A stretch of 64,000 bases of DNA. It comes from Congeria kusceri. Its lineage: Eukaryota > Mollusca > Bivalvia > Myida > Dreissenidae. Below the pieces are notes generated by a model that ran no database searches, was not told the DNA's origin, and saw only the letters and a program-made list of their open reading frames with translations. The stretch spans positions 13,662,480-13,726,479 of the forward strand of contig CM051034.1 of assembly GCA_027627225.1 (NCBI GenBank). Direction: 5' to 3'. This document shows positions 22,949-34,849 of this stretch, piece by piece. Position 1 is the first letter of the stretch. Each line of letters opens with the position of its first letter. Both the position numbers and the translations under genes were made by a program.

Positions 22949-25900
22949 CATACAACATTACAGTGTACTATCCGCATAGATATAATCCTGTACAAACGTA
23001 CACAATATACATTTGTTATTTTTATGGAAGTTTTTTAACCCCTCGTGCCATTATAACAATGGATTAATATCCTTACAAATTATAACGCTGGCATGTGATA
23101 TCTGACAAATTCTTATAGCAGTGTGCCATATTTTAAGCATTGTAAATGAACACGTGATTTAATATACAACATACAAAGACTATGAATTTCTTGCGTCGAC
23201 ATTTCCCGACATTTACATTAGAATGTTTTAACGTTCTGTGTTGTGTAGGTTTATGATGTATGGTTTATTTGTTGCTTATTTAAAGAACATATTGATCTTT
23301 CTACTAGTTATCATACATGCATAGGTTTGTTTGATTAGATTAATTAGACAGAATGTATATACTTCAACATGTCTGCGAAACAAGACTTTAGTTTTCTTCA
23401 AAAAAGCAATTATATAATGATTAAGGCAGTGCAACTGTAATGGACAACAGTTCAAACTACATAGCCATTTTATTATTTCGTTATATATGCACAACCTTAA
23501 ATTTATCAAATTCTTTCTCTTATTATTACGTAAAAAATACAATAAATCAATATTTTCACATATTCATTTAGAGTACACCAAAGCTTGGCTGTTACTCCAA
23601 AATGCCTAAGTCATGTTGCGGCCTATGCTAATTTATCAGTAAACCTTGGAATACAATAATCCCTTGGTTGGAAAGATATCCTCATCTAGGAAACACGCTG
23701 ATTTCGTCGCTTCAAGTAAATTCAATAAAGAGTGTTTTGAACACAAGATGAATACTTATTAAAAAAATCAGCACCGCATTTGTATTAAAAATAAAGTTAC
23801 CTTAGATCACCCAGCGTCTAAAAGAGACATATATACGTTATTTACAAAGGAACGCAAACGAACAACTTACATAGAATAATTATTTTATCTACCTTCGTTA
23901 CGAAAACAAAGGCATGTAACTGTTGGCGAAATTTCTTTACAACTTAACTATAATGCTCTCCCTTGCACATATTTAAAGGAGTGCAAGGCATGGGGGATTC
24001 ATATTTTAAACCTTGCATCCAACCTTGTTTGTACCGTCATACCGTGAGTTCTTACATTTTCATTTACGTGTTTCCTCCTATTTTATTAATTTTACATAAT
24101 ATTAAATATACATATTATGAAGAGGTTCGTCAGCAGAAATAGTTTTTCCAAATATGACATCTTTGTAAATATGTATATAGTGCTGTACTAAACCGGATAA
24201 ACATTAGTAAATAATTAGTGAATACTCCTTTTTAGTTCGACTCTACTTCAATGAAGTCAATGTATTATTATTTCATAAAAGAATCTTTACAGCCATAACA
24301 TTTTTTATTAACCATCGAGTGCATGTGTGAAGCAGTTTAAAGGCAGTTTCGCGATGTTAGATCCTCGATTAGAAACAATATTAAAATAAGGCGCATTAAT
24401 TGTTTTCGTAAATTCGACTTGATTATGCTGTATGAATGTTCTATTAAGAGAATATTGGTGCTCTGCTTTGTAATTTTCAGACATTTAGAGCGCATTTTTA
24501 GTATGCATCGTTACAACCAATGATTTACGTGAACAATCAAAACAAGAAATGTCTTTAAAAAAAGACAATCGGCGTTGAAATTAATATTGAGATGTCATTT
24601 AAAAATTACCTAAACAGACGGCCAAGATGATCGGTTACGTGACTTCTTAGACCCCAGATTTTTTGGTCCCCACCAATATTAGGAGACTTATTGGACCCCA
24701 GATTTTTCGGACATTATAAGAAAACTTCTCGGACTCAAAAGTTAATTTGAGATAAATTTATTAATTTAAAAATTAAATAAAATTATCATTAATATCTATG
24801 CTGTGAATAACCCAATCATACAGCTCCATGTTTTCACCAGTGATATATGAAAAACCAAAATAATTTAGGTTAACATAATTGTTATCTGAATTTTTCAAGC
24901 CAATTTAACGAACTAACGATGTAGAAAAATAATTTCGGGAATGAATTAAAATTATTATGTATCAGACGAGTCTATATAGTTATTTATAGTACCGGTAATA
25001 TACCATTGATTTTAGTTATCTAATATAATAACGATTCGAAGTTAAATAAGCATTTATACTGTGCATCCAAATAAAAAGCAATAGTCAGGGAACATTCAGC
25101 GATTTTTGAAATGTTAAGACTTTATTTGTGATAACGCAAACATAAAAATTCATTAGACTATGACGATTTTAAATTATATCAGTAGAGATATGATATATCA
25201 AGGGTTCCTGTGTATAATAAGTATTGCAAATTGTGTATTCATGCTACGCGAATAACAATTCGACGTATTCCGAATCTTCTTTCATAACATTTTATCTATA
25301 GAAAATGTAGCATCTTTTTACAGATTTAATAACATCTACTGGAGAAGTTGATAGAAAGATGCAATTATAAATCATCGTTAATAAATCGAAACCACAATTT
25401 TAATTCAAATTAACAGTAAGGTTATAAATATCAATTCCCCATTAGTCGAAATTTATAGGTTTATGATTCTCTGAACGCTATTATTGATGCATGTACGAGT
25501 ATATTAACACAGCTATACAACGGTTGCTAGCTACGCGCGCTATTTTTAGAATGACACTACTGTGTCTGGAATGTGATGAACTCGCTAGAATCAATGGGCT
25601 ACATGGAAAGGCAACACTGTGAATGAGCGAACCGCTTACATAATGAATGACGTTTATGAATGGGAACATTGCACAATTGCTATTTATAGAGCCAACGGCT
25701 TATATAAATGTAGGCTAAACAAATAGTTATTTCGTTACGTGAATGAATATAGCATTCTGTTTATGGCATACACTGAGAAAATACGTTCATAATTAGCCTC
25801 AGTTCTAGAGTATATGTCGAGGATATGTTTATAACTTCATTTTAACCGCTTATGTAAACAATTATGTAAATTTTTAATCCCCAAAAGTAATCAACAGTTA

Positions 25901-26250
25901 TGGGTATACGTTAAACCATTGTTTGAACTTTGCATTCCCTAAAATTAGAAAATTTGCCCAATTCAATTGGCATTCAATTTTCCCGCTGCATAATTATCGC
26001 AAGACATCTAGGTCAAAAGTGATCTTAGACAACTACGCCGAACAATCAATACATGTCATAAAGGAGTTTGTGAATGGCATATTAATTCTACACAGTTGTT
26101 TTCAAACCAAATACTGTAGACAAAAGATAATACATATAAATAAAATTTATTCCGCTGTTTCCATGTACTACAGTAAATTGTTTTTGATACTATAAAAAGA
26201 ATATATGGTACATATGTTTCAAAAACCAAAACGATTAACATAAATGCTTT
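22949..26250. other. Intergenic, little recognised
   Basis: AT-rich. At about 24645-24740 there is a short degenerate ~45 bp repeat around GACTTCTTAGACCCCAGATTTTT, GACTTATTGGACCCCAGATTTTT and AACTTCTCGGACTC. No exon, RNA gene or transposon protein was recognised elsewhere. Confidence 0.4.
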
Positions 26251-27505
26251 TTAGCTCACCTGAGCACAAACTGCTCATGGTGAGCTTTTGTGATCGCCCG
26301 TTGTCCGTCGTCCGTGCGTGCGTGCATGCGTCCGTCGTCAACTTTTCATTCAAACGACATCTCCTCCTAAACCACTTGGCAGATTTTTACCAAACTTCAC
26401 AGGAATGATCATTGGGTGACCCTCTTTCAAAGTTGTAACATCCTATAGTGGTCCCCTACAAAGATTGTTGAAATTATGCCCCTGGGGTCAAAACTGGCCA
26501 CGCCCCGGGGGTCACATGGTTTACATAGAATATATAGCAAAAGGACTTTTAAAATCTTCGCCTCCGGAACCGCAAGGCCCAGAGGTTTCATATTTGGTTT
26601 GTAACATCCTTTAGTGGTCCTTTGCAAAGTTTGTTCAAATTATGCCCCTGGGGTCAAAATGGGCCACGGCCGGGAATCACATTGTTTATATACAATATAT
26701 AGCAAAATGACCTTAAAAATCTTCTCCTCTGAAACCACAAGGCCCAGAGGTTTCATATTTGGTATGTAACATCCTATAGTGGTCCTCTACAAAGATTGTT
26801 CAAATTATGCCCCTGGGATCAAAACTGGCCACGCCCTGGGGGTCACATGGTTTATATAGACTTAAATAGCAAAATGTCTTTTAAAATCTTCTTCTCTGAA
26901 ACCGCAAGGCCCAGAGGTTTCGTATTTGGTATGTTACATCCTATAGTGGTCCTCTTCAAAACTGACCACGCCTCAGGGGTCACATGGTTTATATAAACTT
27001 ATATAGCAAAATGACCTTAAAATTCTAATCCTTCGAAACCGCAAGGCCTAGAGGTTTCATATTTGGTATGTATATGTGGTCCTCTACAAATATTGTTCAA
27101 ATTATGTCCTTGGGTTCAAAACTGGTCACGCCCCGGGGGTCACATGGTTTATATAGACTTAAATATCAAAATGACGTTTAAAAATCTTCTCCTCTGAAAC
27201 GGCAAGGCCCACAGCTTTCCTACATGTATAGCGTGACATTGCATAGTGGTCCTCTCCAAAGATTGTTAAAATTATGCCCCTGGGGTCAAATCAGGCCACA
27301 CCCCAAGGGGTCACATGGTTTATATAGACTTAAATAGCAGAATGACTTTAAAAAGCTTTACTTGAAACCGCAAGGCCCAGAGGTTTGTTCAGATTGTTCA
27401 AATTATGCCCCTCGGATAAAAATAAGCCACACCTCTGAGATGCGAATTCTAATTGGGTTACAAGGTCTCAGGTGAGCGCCCTAGGGCCCTCAGGGCCCTC
27501 TTGTT
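26251..27505 (+). repeat. Tandem-core repeat element, copy 2
   Basis: The head starts with a strong hairpin: GCTCACCTGAGCA pairs with TGCTCATGGTGAGC (26254-26285) with one bulged base. It is followed by GTCCGTCGTCCGTGCGTGCG-type simple sequence. The core is about six tandem copies of a ~165 bp unit, marked by GGGGTCACATGGTTTATATA-type words near 26507, 26675, 26837, 26972, 27136 and 27304, and by AAACCGCAAGGCCCAGAGGTTT. The tail has CTCAGGTGAGCGCCC, a GGGCCC-TCA-GGGCCC hairpin (27484-27498) and TCTTGTT (27499-27505). Head and tail are shared with the element at 2210-3458, but the core is unrelated. It is non-coding. Confidence 0.8.
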
Positions 27506-28980
27506 ACAATTTATCCTGATTTTGTTTATACTTTTACCTTATTGAGTTTATATGTGTTCTTGTATGTTGTAGTATTATGATTTCGAGCGTGTTTGATACT
27601 TATATGTAAATATAAGTTTGAAATAGGGTTTCGATGTAATATATGCATTAAGACTGTAAAGATATTTAAGGGACATATTAACAGATTGAAACAAATGCCA
27701 ACGTTTTTAAACATTTTGCCACGAATAATAATAGGAAAAAACATTATAAATGAAAAAAGCGAAATAAAATTTCTAATAATGAACAAGATCTAAATAAAAA
27801 ACTGAAGCTGATACAAATATAACAGGTTTGTAACGTAAAACTATTAAAAGCCATGCAGGATAACTGTCAACGCTTACAAATATGTTAACATACACTTTAT
27901 GGGATAAGAATCTGTGTGGTCTAGAGGTAATCTTATCCGAAATGTTATCCGGAAGTCGTAGGCTAATTTCAGCGGCCTTGGGGATTAACGTTTTACGTTT
28001 TTGGTAAATTTTTTGTTTGAGTATATTGATCCTGATGCGTTCGTGTTTGCTGTTAAGATGCGTTAAATACACTGTAAAGAATACAATCACATCTTTGAAT
28101 ACTTCTCTTTACTATATAGAAGAATAAAGAATATATGTAAAAATTTTCATTTCTGTCCAAACATTTGCTTGTCACATGTAGCCTTATTTGGGTTGCATAT
28201 AACACGTTCTCTTAAAATATTACAAATCGCAAATAATATAAGTGTGCAAAACTGTATTCGTACAAAAACAATGATGTGAAAGGCGTCGCGAGTGGAGACG
28301 TATGACAATTGTTTAGGTGCAATACATCCTAGAACAGGAGTCCACAATTTGTGCTCCTTGACCGACGTTTGCCAGTTGATTAAGTAGTGACTTGATTAAT
28401 ATAATACAAGTAAGATGATTGGGGAGGCTTATTTGTCTTTTATTCCCTTTCGGCATTAATCAACGTCACACAGACAAAGAGAACGAATGTAGTCGTTAAT
28501 CAATGTCTAGTTCACATTTCTGATCTCGTTTTTGTCCAATGAATTTATCACTTAAGTTAACATATGTAAGTATCATACACCAAGTACTAAACGAATTCAC
28601 GGAATAAACTGATATAGGTTTTATGGACTAAATATAATTATTTAATAATCCGTTCTTGAAACAAGCAGTATTTCTTAAGATTAAAAGATGGCTTGACGTG
28701 TACGCCATTGTAGTATAATATAACAAGCATTTTTAATTTCTTCTTATAATTGGAATTAAAACTCTGAAAAAACAGGTCAAATACACTGAACCACGACGGA
28801 AGAAACAATTCCACTTGTTGTGGAAAGCTGAACAATGACCGTCAGGTATGTTACAAAATACTACTGATAAGAAATAAGAAAACAAAAACAAACTAAGGTA
28901 ACACAAAAGATTTCGAGGTCATGAAAATTATTGTATGAAGAAAAAATACTACGATACACGCGTCACTTTTAATTAAATTA
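27506..28980. other. Intergenic, nothing recognised
   Basis: AT-rich spacer between the tandem-core element and the start of the large array. Frames of 65-105 codons lie here, mostly on the minus strand, without domains. Confidence 0.4.
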
Positions 28981-28984
28981 TTTA

Positions 28985-31900
28985 ATACATTGCAGACAAA
29001 CTTTAGTTGATGGAGCCATGCTAAATGTCTGTTGGTCGTCACGAATGTTTCTTAATGCATAGTTAATGTCTGCGTAAACAGAGATTAATGATGTTGATAG
29101 TCTTTAACAGGTTTAATGCCTTGGAAAAAAGCTGCATTGTGTTCGGGATTCTGCAGAGAAAATTGCCAATAGACAAGAACTAGCTACAAATGTAGTGGCC
29201 GATTGTAATCAGACGCCATCACAAAATAATTTAAAGTGTTAAAAACACACTTCTTTCAACTTAAAGTTACTAGTTTATTTTCGGTTTTAGTTCCTTGAAA
29301 AAAGAACAGAAAAAACAAATCATTGTGGCAGATACTATCAAAAATATATACTGTTGAGATTCAATAGGTATTATTTTTTAATGACTATATCATGTCGTTA
29401 TAGAAAACTATCGTCTGAACATAATATTTAACACAATAATTTTCAAAGTCAGGAAAAATGAATAACATATATGTTTACTGACAATGGCTCATTTTGTGAA
29501 TGCCTTATATTGCATATAACTGACGTATTAGTCTCTGTCGCCGGTAAATCATTTTCTTCACTCAGTCGTTCCTGTCATTGTGATCGCCCTATCCATTGAA
29601 CGTTGTGACATGTTCGTTTTAATTTCATGTATTGATAAATTATTTAAAAGCGATTACCTAGACAACATAGAACGATTTAGACAAAAGAGCAAGGATTAAA
29701 CCGACACGAACACTAAATGATCATAAAAGTGTCGAACTCATTATTTGTTTTCGCAAAATGTTTTTGTCTCTAAATATTTATTATCATGAATTTAAAACAA
29801 ATTGCTTTGCAGTTGTCGATTGTATTAACATTGTAGTTAATGTCTACAAAAAGCGAAACTAGAAAAGGACGACACAACTAGGTTGGTAACATTTTATTTC
29901 AAAAAGGAGGTCAGGTGGATTTACAGAAAGTCTTCTAAATAACGTCCAAATTTGCGAAGATGTACTCTCCGAAATATTATATAATGTCACGTCCCTGATG
30001 ACACAGATGTACCATATTACTTATTCTAAGAAAACGCTCCTAGTAATATCTTCAGACATACTTGATCTGGTCCTTGAAGCACACACTATCAATTCACGAC
30101 AGACGGCTTTGTCGAGGCCAACCACAGAAGTAATTGAATCTGGCACCCAATATACCTTAAATATTGGAACAGTTATGAAATATGCCAAACAAAGTGACCA
30201 CTCAAATTCGAAGATCTATGTTATCATGTTTTCCTAAGAAATATGTCATATAGACACGATAAAAGAATATCAATTTAATGCAACAGGAGAGTTAGTTAGG
30301 TATTTGATTTGGTGTATAGTTAATACGTTATATGTTGTTTTTATCTGTGACATCGTTTACCTTGTTTCGTTTCGTATTATCTCTTTGGTCTAGAGTATTC
30401 AAACATGTTTAAGCGTGCTATCTGTAACTTTATCTGCAATTTACTGAAATATATTTTTGGCACATATAGACGATAATAATTATTGCTAAAATTAGACTTA
30501 AGTAAAAAGTACACTTCATGTTAAATGCTTTGTTCTGATTGTCAAATTCAGGTGAAAGGTTACCAATAAACCGTTTCAAACTCTAAACGCTTTGCATTGA
30601 CCATCAATGAGTTTACACATGAAATAATTGGCAATAAAAACTTATGCGGTTCCTTATTTACTATAACTTCTCAGGCGTTTATTAATTTATGTTTCAGTTT
30701 AGATTGACCCTCTCAATTAATAGCACATGAACTCGGTTACAAATATATCTATTTAGCACAGATAGGTCAAAGCTCTGAGATATAGTGTACGAGATATAGT
30801 GTACACAAAAGTGTGAGAGAACGACACATATCTAGTTTTTTAGTATCTTTTAACGTATATTTACATGTATCCATATAGAAAAGTGTTTGTCCCATTTGTT
30901 TCATTTTAATTGAATTTCGATAAAAAAAAACCAACAATAACAACAACGATCTACCTCAATAATTTGGTATACAATTAATGACTGACTGATGTTGTGCACA
31001 TTTCAAGAGGCTGCTAAGGGACAATTATGTCCACTCTGCGTATTCATGGTATGCAAGACATCAACATGGATCGTCACCTTACAAAAAAAAAATTGAAATT
31101 GGTGGTGCAATCAATCGTCACTTCTGTTTATATAAGTTGTATTGCACGAGTTTGCGCGAATGCTTCAACAATGTTTACATAGAAAACTGAGCATTTTGTC
31201 ATGGTCATTAGATAACAAGAGCTGTTTAGGGATTCTCAACTGAATAGTTATATTCCCTTCCTGTTTATTAATCAATGCATATTTGATTTAGGTGGCTTTT
31301 ATTGTTCCGTTTTGTTTGCCAATGAGTGCCGTGTTACATTCACACATATCACATTTATTCAAATCATTACATTAACGCTTTTCTATATCAAATTAAATTA
31401 AAATGTCTTCAATAAAGATACTGAACGGTACAGATTATCCGTTGTGATTATTTTAAAATATTTGTTGAAGTTTTGTTTGGTTCTACAATTAACCATTTTG
31501 TCTTTACGAGCACTTTTGTCAAAGCAAAACGTGGTATTCAAAGATAAGTCTTACTAATAAATCAATTTATACTTTGATGCTTAATTAATGCTTATATTAT
31601 ATATTTTCTAGATGGATTTATTTTTATTGTAGAGTCAAGAATTACATTTTGTTATTTTTACATTATATCCCAAGGCGAATGCGTGGGTTTCACATTTGAT
31701 GCATGATTAAATAACACTCTCCACAACAATGCCTGCATAATTGTGTAACTAGATAAATTTGAAATCGCAAAGTAAAAATTTACTGGCTTGTAAAACAGTG
31801 TTAATCCCCTTGGGTGGGCCAGGTCAATGCTGTTTCACAAAACATTTAATAGACACCCTTCCAGTTAAGTCCTCTTACAAATAGTTTATACACAAGAGAA

Positions 31901-32050
31901 GTATTGGGATGTTCTTGTAAACTGGTATATCTCTAAGAAAGAAACGCAGTTCATGTTTTGAGCGTGATGCTCTGAACTACAACAATACCGATCATTTAGG
32001 TTCATTATTGCTGCTGCCTGTGTTTTCACAATTTTTGTCTTAAATAACTA
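28985..32050 (+). repeat. Array unit 1 of the 29-61 kb tandem duplication
   Basis: This is the left-most unit of a non-coding tandem array. Ordered blocks that recur in other units are: A (about 29030-29215, around GATTAATGATGTTGATAGTC), E (about 29525-29680, around TCTCTGTCGCC), D (about 29800-29935, TTGCAGTTGTCGATTGTA), B (about 29955-30295, from GAAATATTATATAATGTCA through CTTGATCTGGTCC to AAATATGCCAAACAAAGTGACCAC) and C (about 31610-32050, around TTATATCCCAAGGCGAATG and CCCCTTGGGTGGG). No frame is conserved between copies. The 79-codon frame at 29998-30237 is not conserved in the other B copies. Confidence 0.65.
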
Positions 32051-32077
32051 AAGGAATGTTGGCTATTTGATGCCTAG

Positions 32078-32731
32078 GTCACAAATAGAACGGGCGCCGT
32101 CCGATTTTAACGATCGGTAAAACATCGACAATATTTGGAATCTGACAGGCGCCGTGCGATTGATATATTTTTGCCTCGCGTGGTCACAAACTCAAGCGGG
32201 TTTCGGACCGTTTTCGCTGACTGACATGGAGAACAAGCAGTCTGAGCAACGGGCGGCGACCGACCGATGACCGGACGGCGCCTGAGTGGTGAATATGTGA
32301 ACATGTGAATATGTGAATCGGACGGTCGCAGCACAGGATTGTAGATGACTGAAACTAAAATGTATTAAACAAGGTATCAAGTCAATGTAAGTCGGTCGGC
32401 CGCCGCCCGACAAAACTGCACATGCACCGCCCGATACCCTGACGTGACTATACATCGGTTAGTGTCCACACGGTCGCCGTTGAAATCGGGCGATGCTTTT
32501 AAAGTATAAATATCGTACAGCCACCGCCCGATCCAAGAAAATGCCGCCCGGCGATCGGACAGTTCCCTGTCCCCGAAAAAATCGCCCGGTCGCCGCTAAT
32601 TTTTAAGTCCGTTGAGCAAAATTTTCAGCTTCCACCGCCCGATTGCTACTGCTGCCTGGTTGACACCGTCCGATTTAATTCCGATTTTGGGTAAAACAGA
32701 TTCCGTCCGGCGGCAGTTCTTTATTTGTGAC
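32078..32731. mobile_element. GC-rich terminal-inverted-repeat element
   Basis: The left end, GTCACAAATAGAACGGGCGCCGTCCGAT (in two parts, 32078-32105), and the reverse complement of the right end (GTCACAAATAAAGAACTGCC then GCCGGACGG, 32731-32701) form an imperfect terminal inverted repeat of about 30 bp. The interior is markedly GC- and CpG-rich compared with the flanks and repeats CCGCCCGAT/ATCGGGCGG words many times in both orientations. No transposase is encoded, so it is a non-autonomous DNA element. No convincing target duplication is visible. It sits just after block C of array unit 1. Confidence 0.6.
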
Positions 32732-32859
32732 AGGGTGCGTTATAAAAAATGCGAATGCATACTTCATTGCATTGTACGTATGCTAAAGGTTGTGATACAA
32801 AAAAGGCGGTGCACGGTATCAAGTCTTTTACTTACTACTCCGGGAACAACTAATTAACA

Positions 32860-34050
32860 AATCAGATATATTTGTAATATTTAAGATATCAGCACATATA
32901 GTTATAGTTATAAATATAAATCTAACAGTAACATGCATTACCTATGTTAACAAAAAAAATGTATACACAAGTTGAATTAAAAGCTGAACAACCCATGAAC
33001 TGACCATGTTATAGATATTAAGTGTGCGAAGAGTAAGGTTGAAATAAACAAACGCTGCATTAACATACGTTTAAGAACGAAGAGGTGTTATAATAGAAAT
33101 GTATCGTAAACATAAAAATAAAGGACACATTTAATATACACCAATACAAGTTTGCTTCTTTTAAGTTGTTCTTAAAAACATCAATTCGATAACACATCAA
33201 GTCTCACGTGTGTACAATACAGACAATCTTGACACTTGAAGCCACGCCAAATGTTACTTGGTTTTCACAAATTTGTAGTCAATTACTGCATAACGACAGA
33301 TTAATGGTGTTGGGAGTCTTTAACTGGTTTAATGAAGGCGACAGTTATGCGTTGTGTTCATTACTCTCTAAAGGAAAATTGCCAATAAACTAAATACAAA
33401 TATAGAAGGAAACTCGGTGGCCAAGAACAATCACCGCATTACTTGTTCAGTAAAGGAATGAAACAAGATGTATTCCTGTGCCTGTTTTGCATGGACATAT
33501 ACATTTAAAGCAGATCATGCTCTGCTGTGATGACTGCTGGTCAAAACTTATATCGTATTCTGACATCTTATATTTAATTGTTTGAAAGATACACAAGATA
33601 TACTTGTTCTGTTCATGTAAACAATATGAAGCCGTTTAGTTCACGACATTTAAAACAATCATAAAGATTTATTTCAGACATATTAAATAATTTCATGGCG
33701 CAGCTGTTTCTTATGAATTATTCATGCAATATCCTCAAGGAAGTACCAATGTAGTCTTACAAAAGCTGCCAGTAATACTTTCAGACCAAATAGATCAGTT
33801 CCTAGAAACACACACTATCAATGCATCAGGACATCGCTGAAAATGGGCATCTATTGAAAGGCGGCTTTGTCGAGTCAAACACAATACTCTAATGGATTTG
33901 GCATACTGTTAGCCTTATCTACTGAAAATGTTTGAGATATGCTAAGCAATGTGACCACGGCATAATCCATGCTATAAAATTGTGTGAGGAAATAGGTCAT
34001 CTAAACACGATAACGGAATATAAATGATATTCCCATTAGGCTTACGTAGC
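32860..34050 (+). repeat. Array unit 2 (short)
   Basis: It begins with linker H (about 32880-33240; words ACACAAGTTGAATTAAAA, AGAAATGTATCG, AAGTCTCACGTGTG), shared with 44660-45010 and in part with 38880-39720. Block A (about 33240-33420, GACAGATTAATGGTGTTGG..CTTTAACTGGTTTAATG) and block B (about 33690-34050, AGACCAAATAGATCAG, CACACTATCAATGCATC, GGCGGCTTTGTCGAG) follow. Compared with units 1, 4 and 6, blocks E and D between A and B are missing. It is non-coding. Confidence 0.6.
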
Positions 34051-34849
34051 TAATTTGGTGTTTACAGACTATGTTATGTTGTGTTTATCGACAACACTGT
34101 TACCATTATATCGATTTGACCGAAGTATTATTAAATGTCCAACGGATTTACATTAATTAAAATTCAATTAAAGTTCTGTATTGTTATCGCGTGTAATAAC
34201 TGAATGATATTTTATCAAGTGGTGCCTATTGACATATATTATACAATTTATAGTATGACTGATATCACATATTGAATCATATATACATTTTATTATAAAG
34301 CATCGACCTATACGCTGAACAGCATTTTAAACCCGATACTTATACAATTTGTGATAAAATGGTTAATTTTCAGGATAATATTATTGAACGTGCACAGCGA
34401 TTAAATTAATGACATAAGCTTACGCCTGTAAAACTTTATTTCATTCAAAACACAATTTATAATAAAACCAAACAATCTTGATGTTCGACTGATTGTTTTA
34501 CATTTGTTTGGTTATGACGTATATTATCGAATTAATCGCTGTGCAAGTTTGACCAGATTTTCTTCGAAATATACCATTTTATCACGAAGTGTATACATAT
34601 GTTAGGCATGATGTTGGGGTAGTGTTTATTTGTAAAACACTGTATCAAAACTGATTATTGACGTTGGGCACATGTTTGTGAGATGCTTATGTGTAAATAC
34701 ATGTATCTGCTGAGCGTGCATGTTGAGTATGCTAGACCTAAGTACTTCTCGACGTAAACAATTGTTGATTCGCAAAAATTTAAATGCATGTAAATAACGT
34801 TCAACAAACAAATCAGGTTTGTTAGCAGGACCATTCGTTTAACAAAAAT

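Noticed and set aside
29998..30237. 79-codon frame in the unit-1 B block as a conserved small protein
   Set aside because: The paralogous B blocks at 33.7, 36.1, 40.8, 48.3 and 60.4 kb have indels and stops in this frame, so no coding constraint is apparent.
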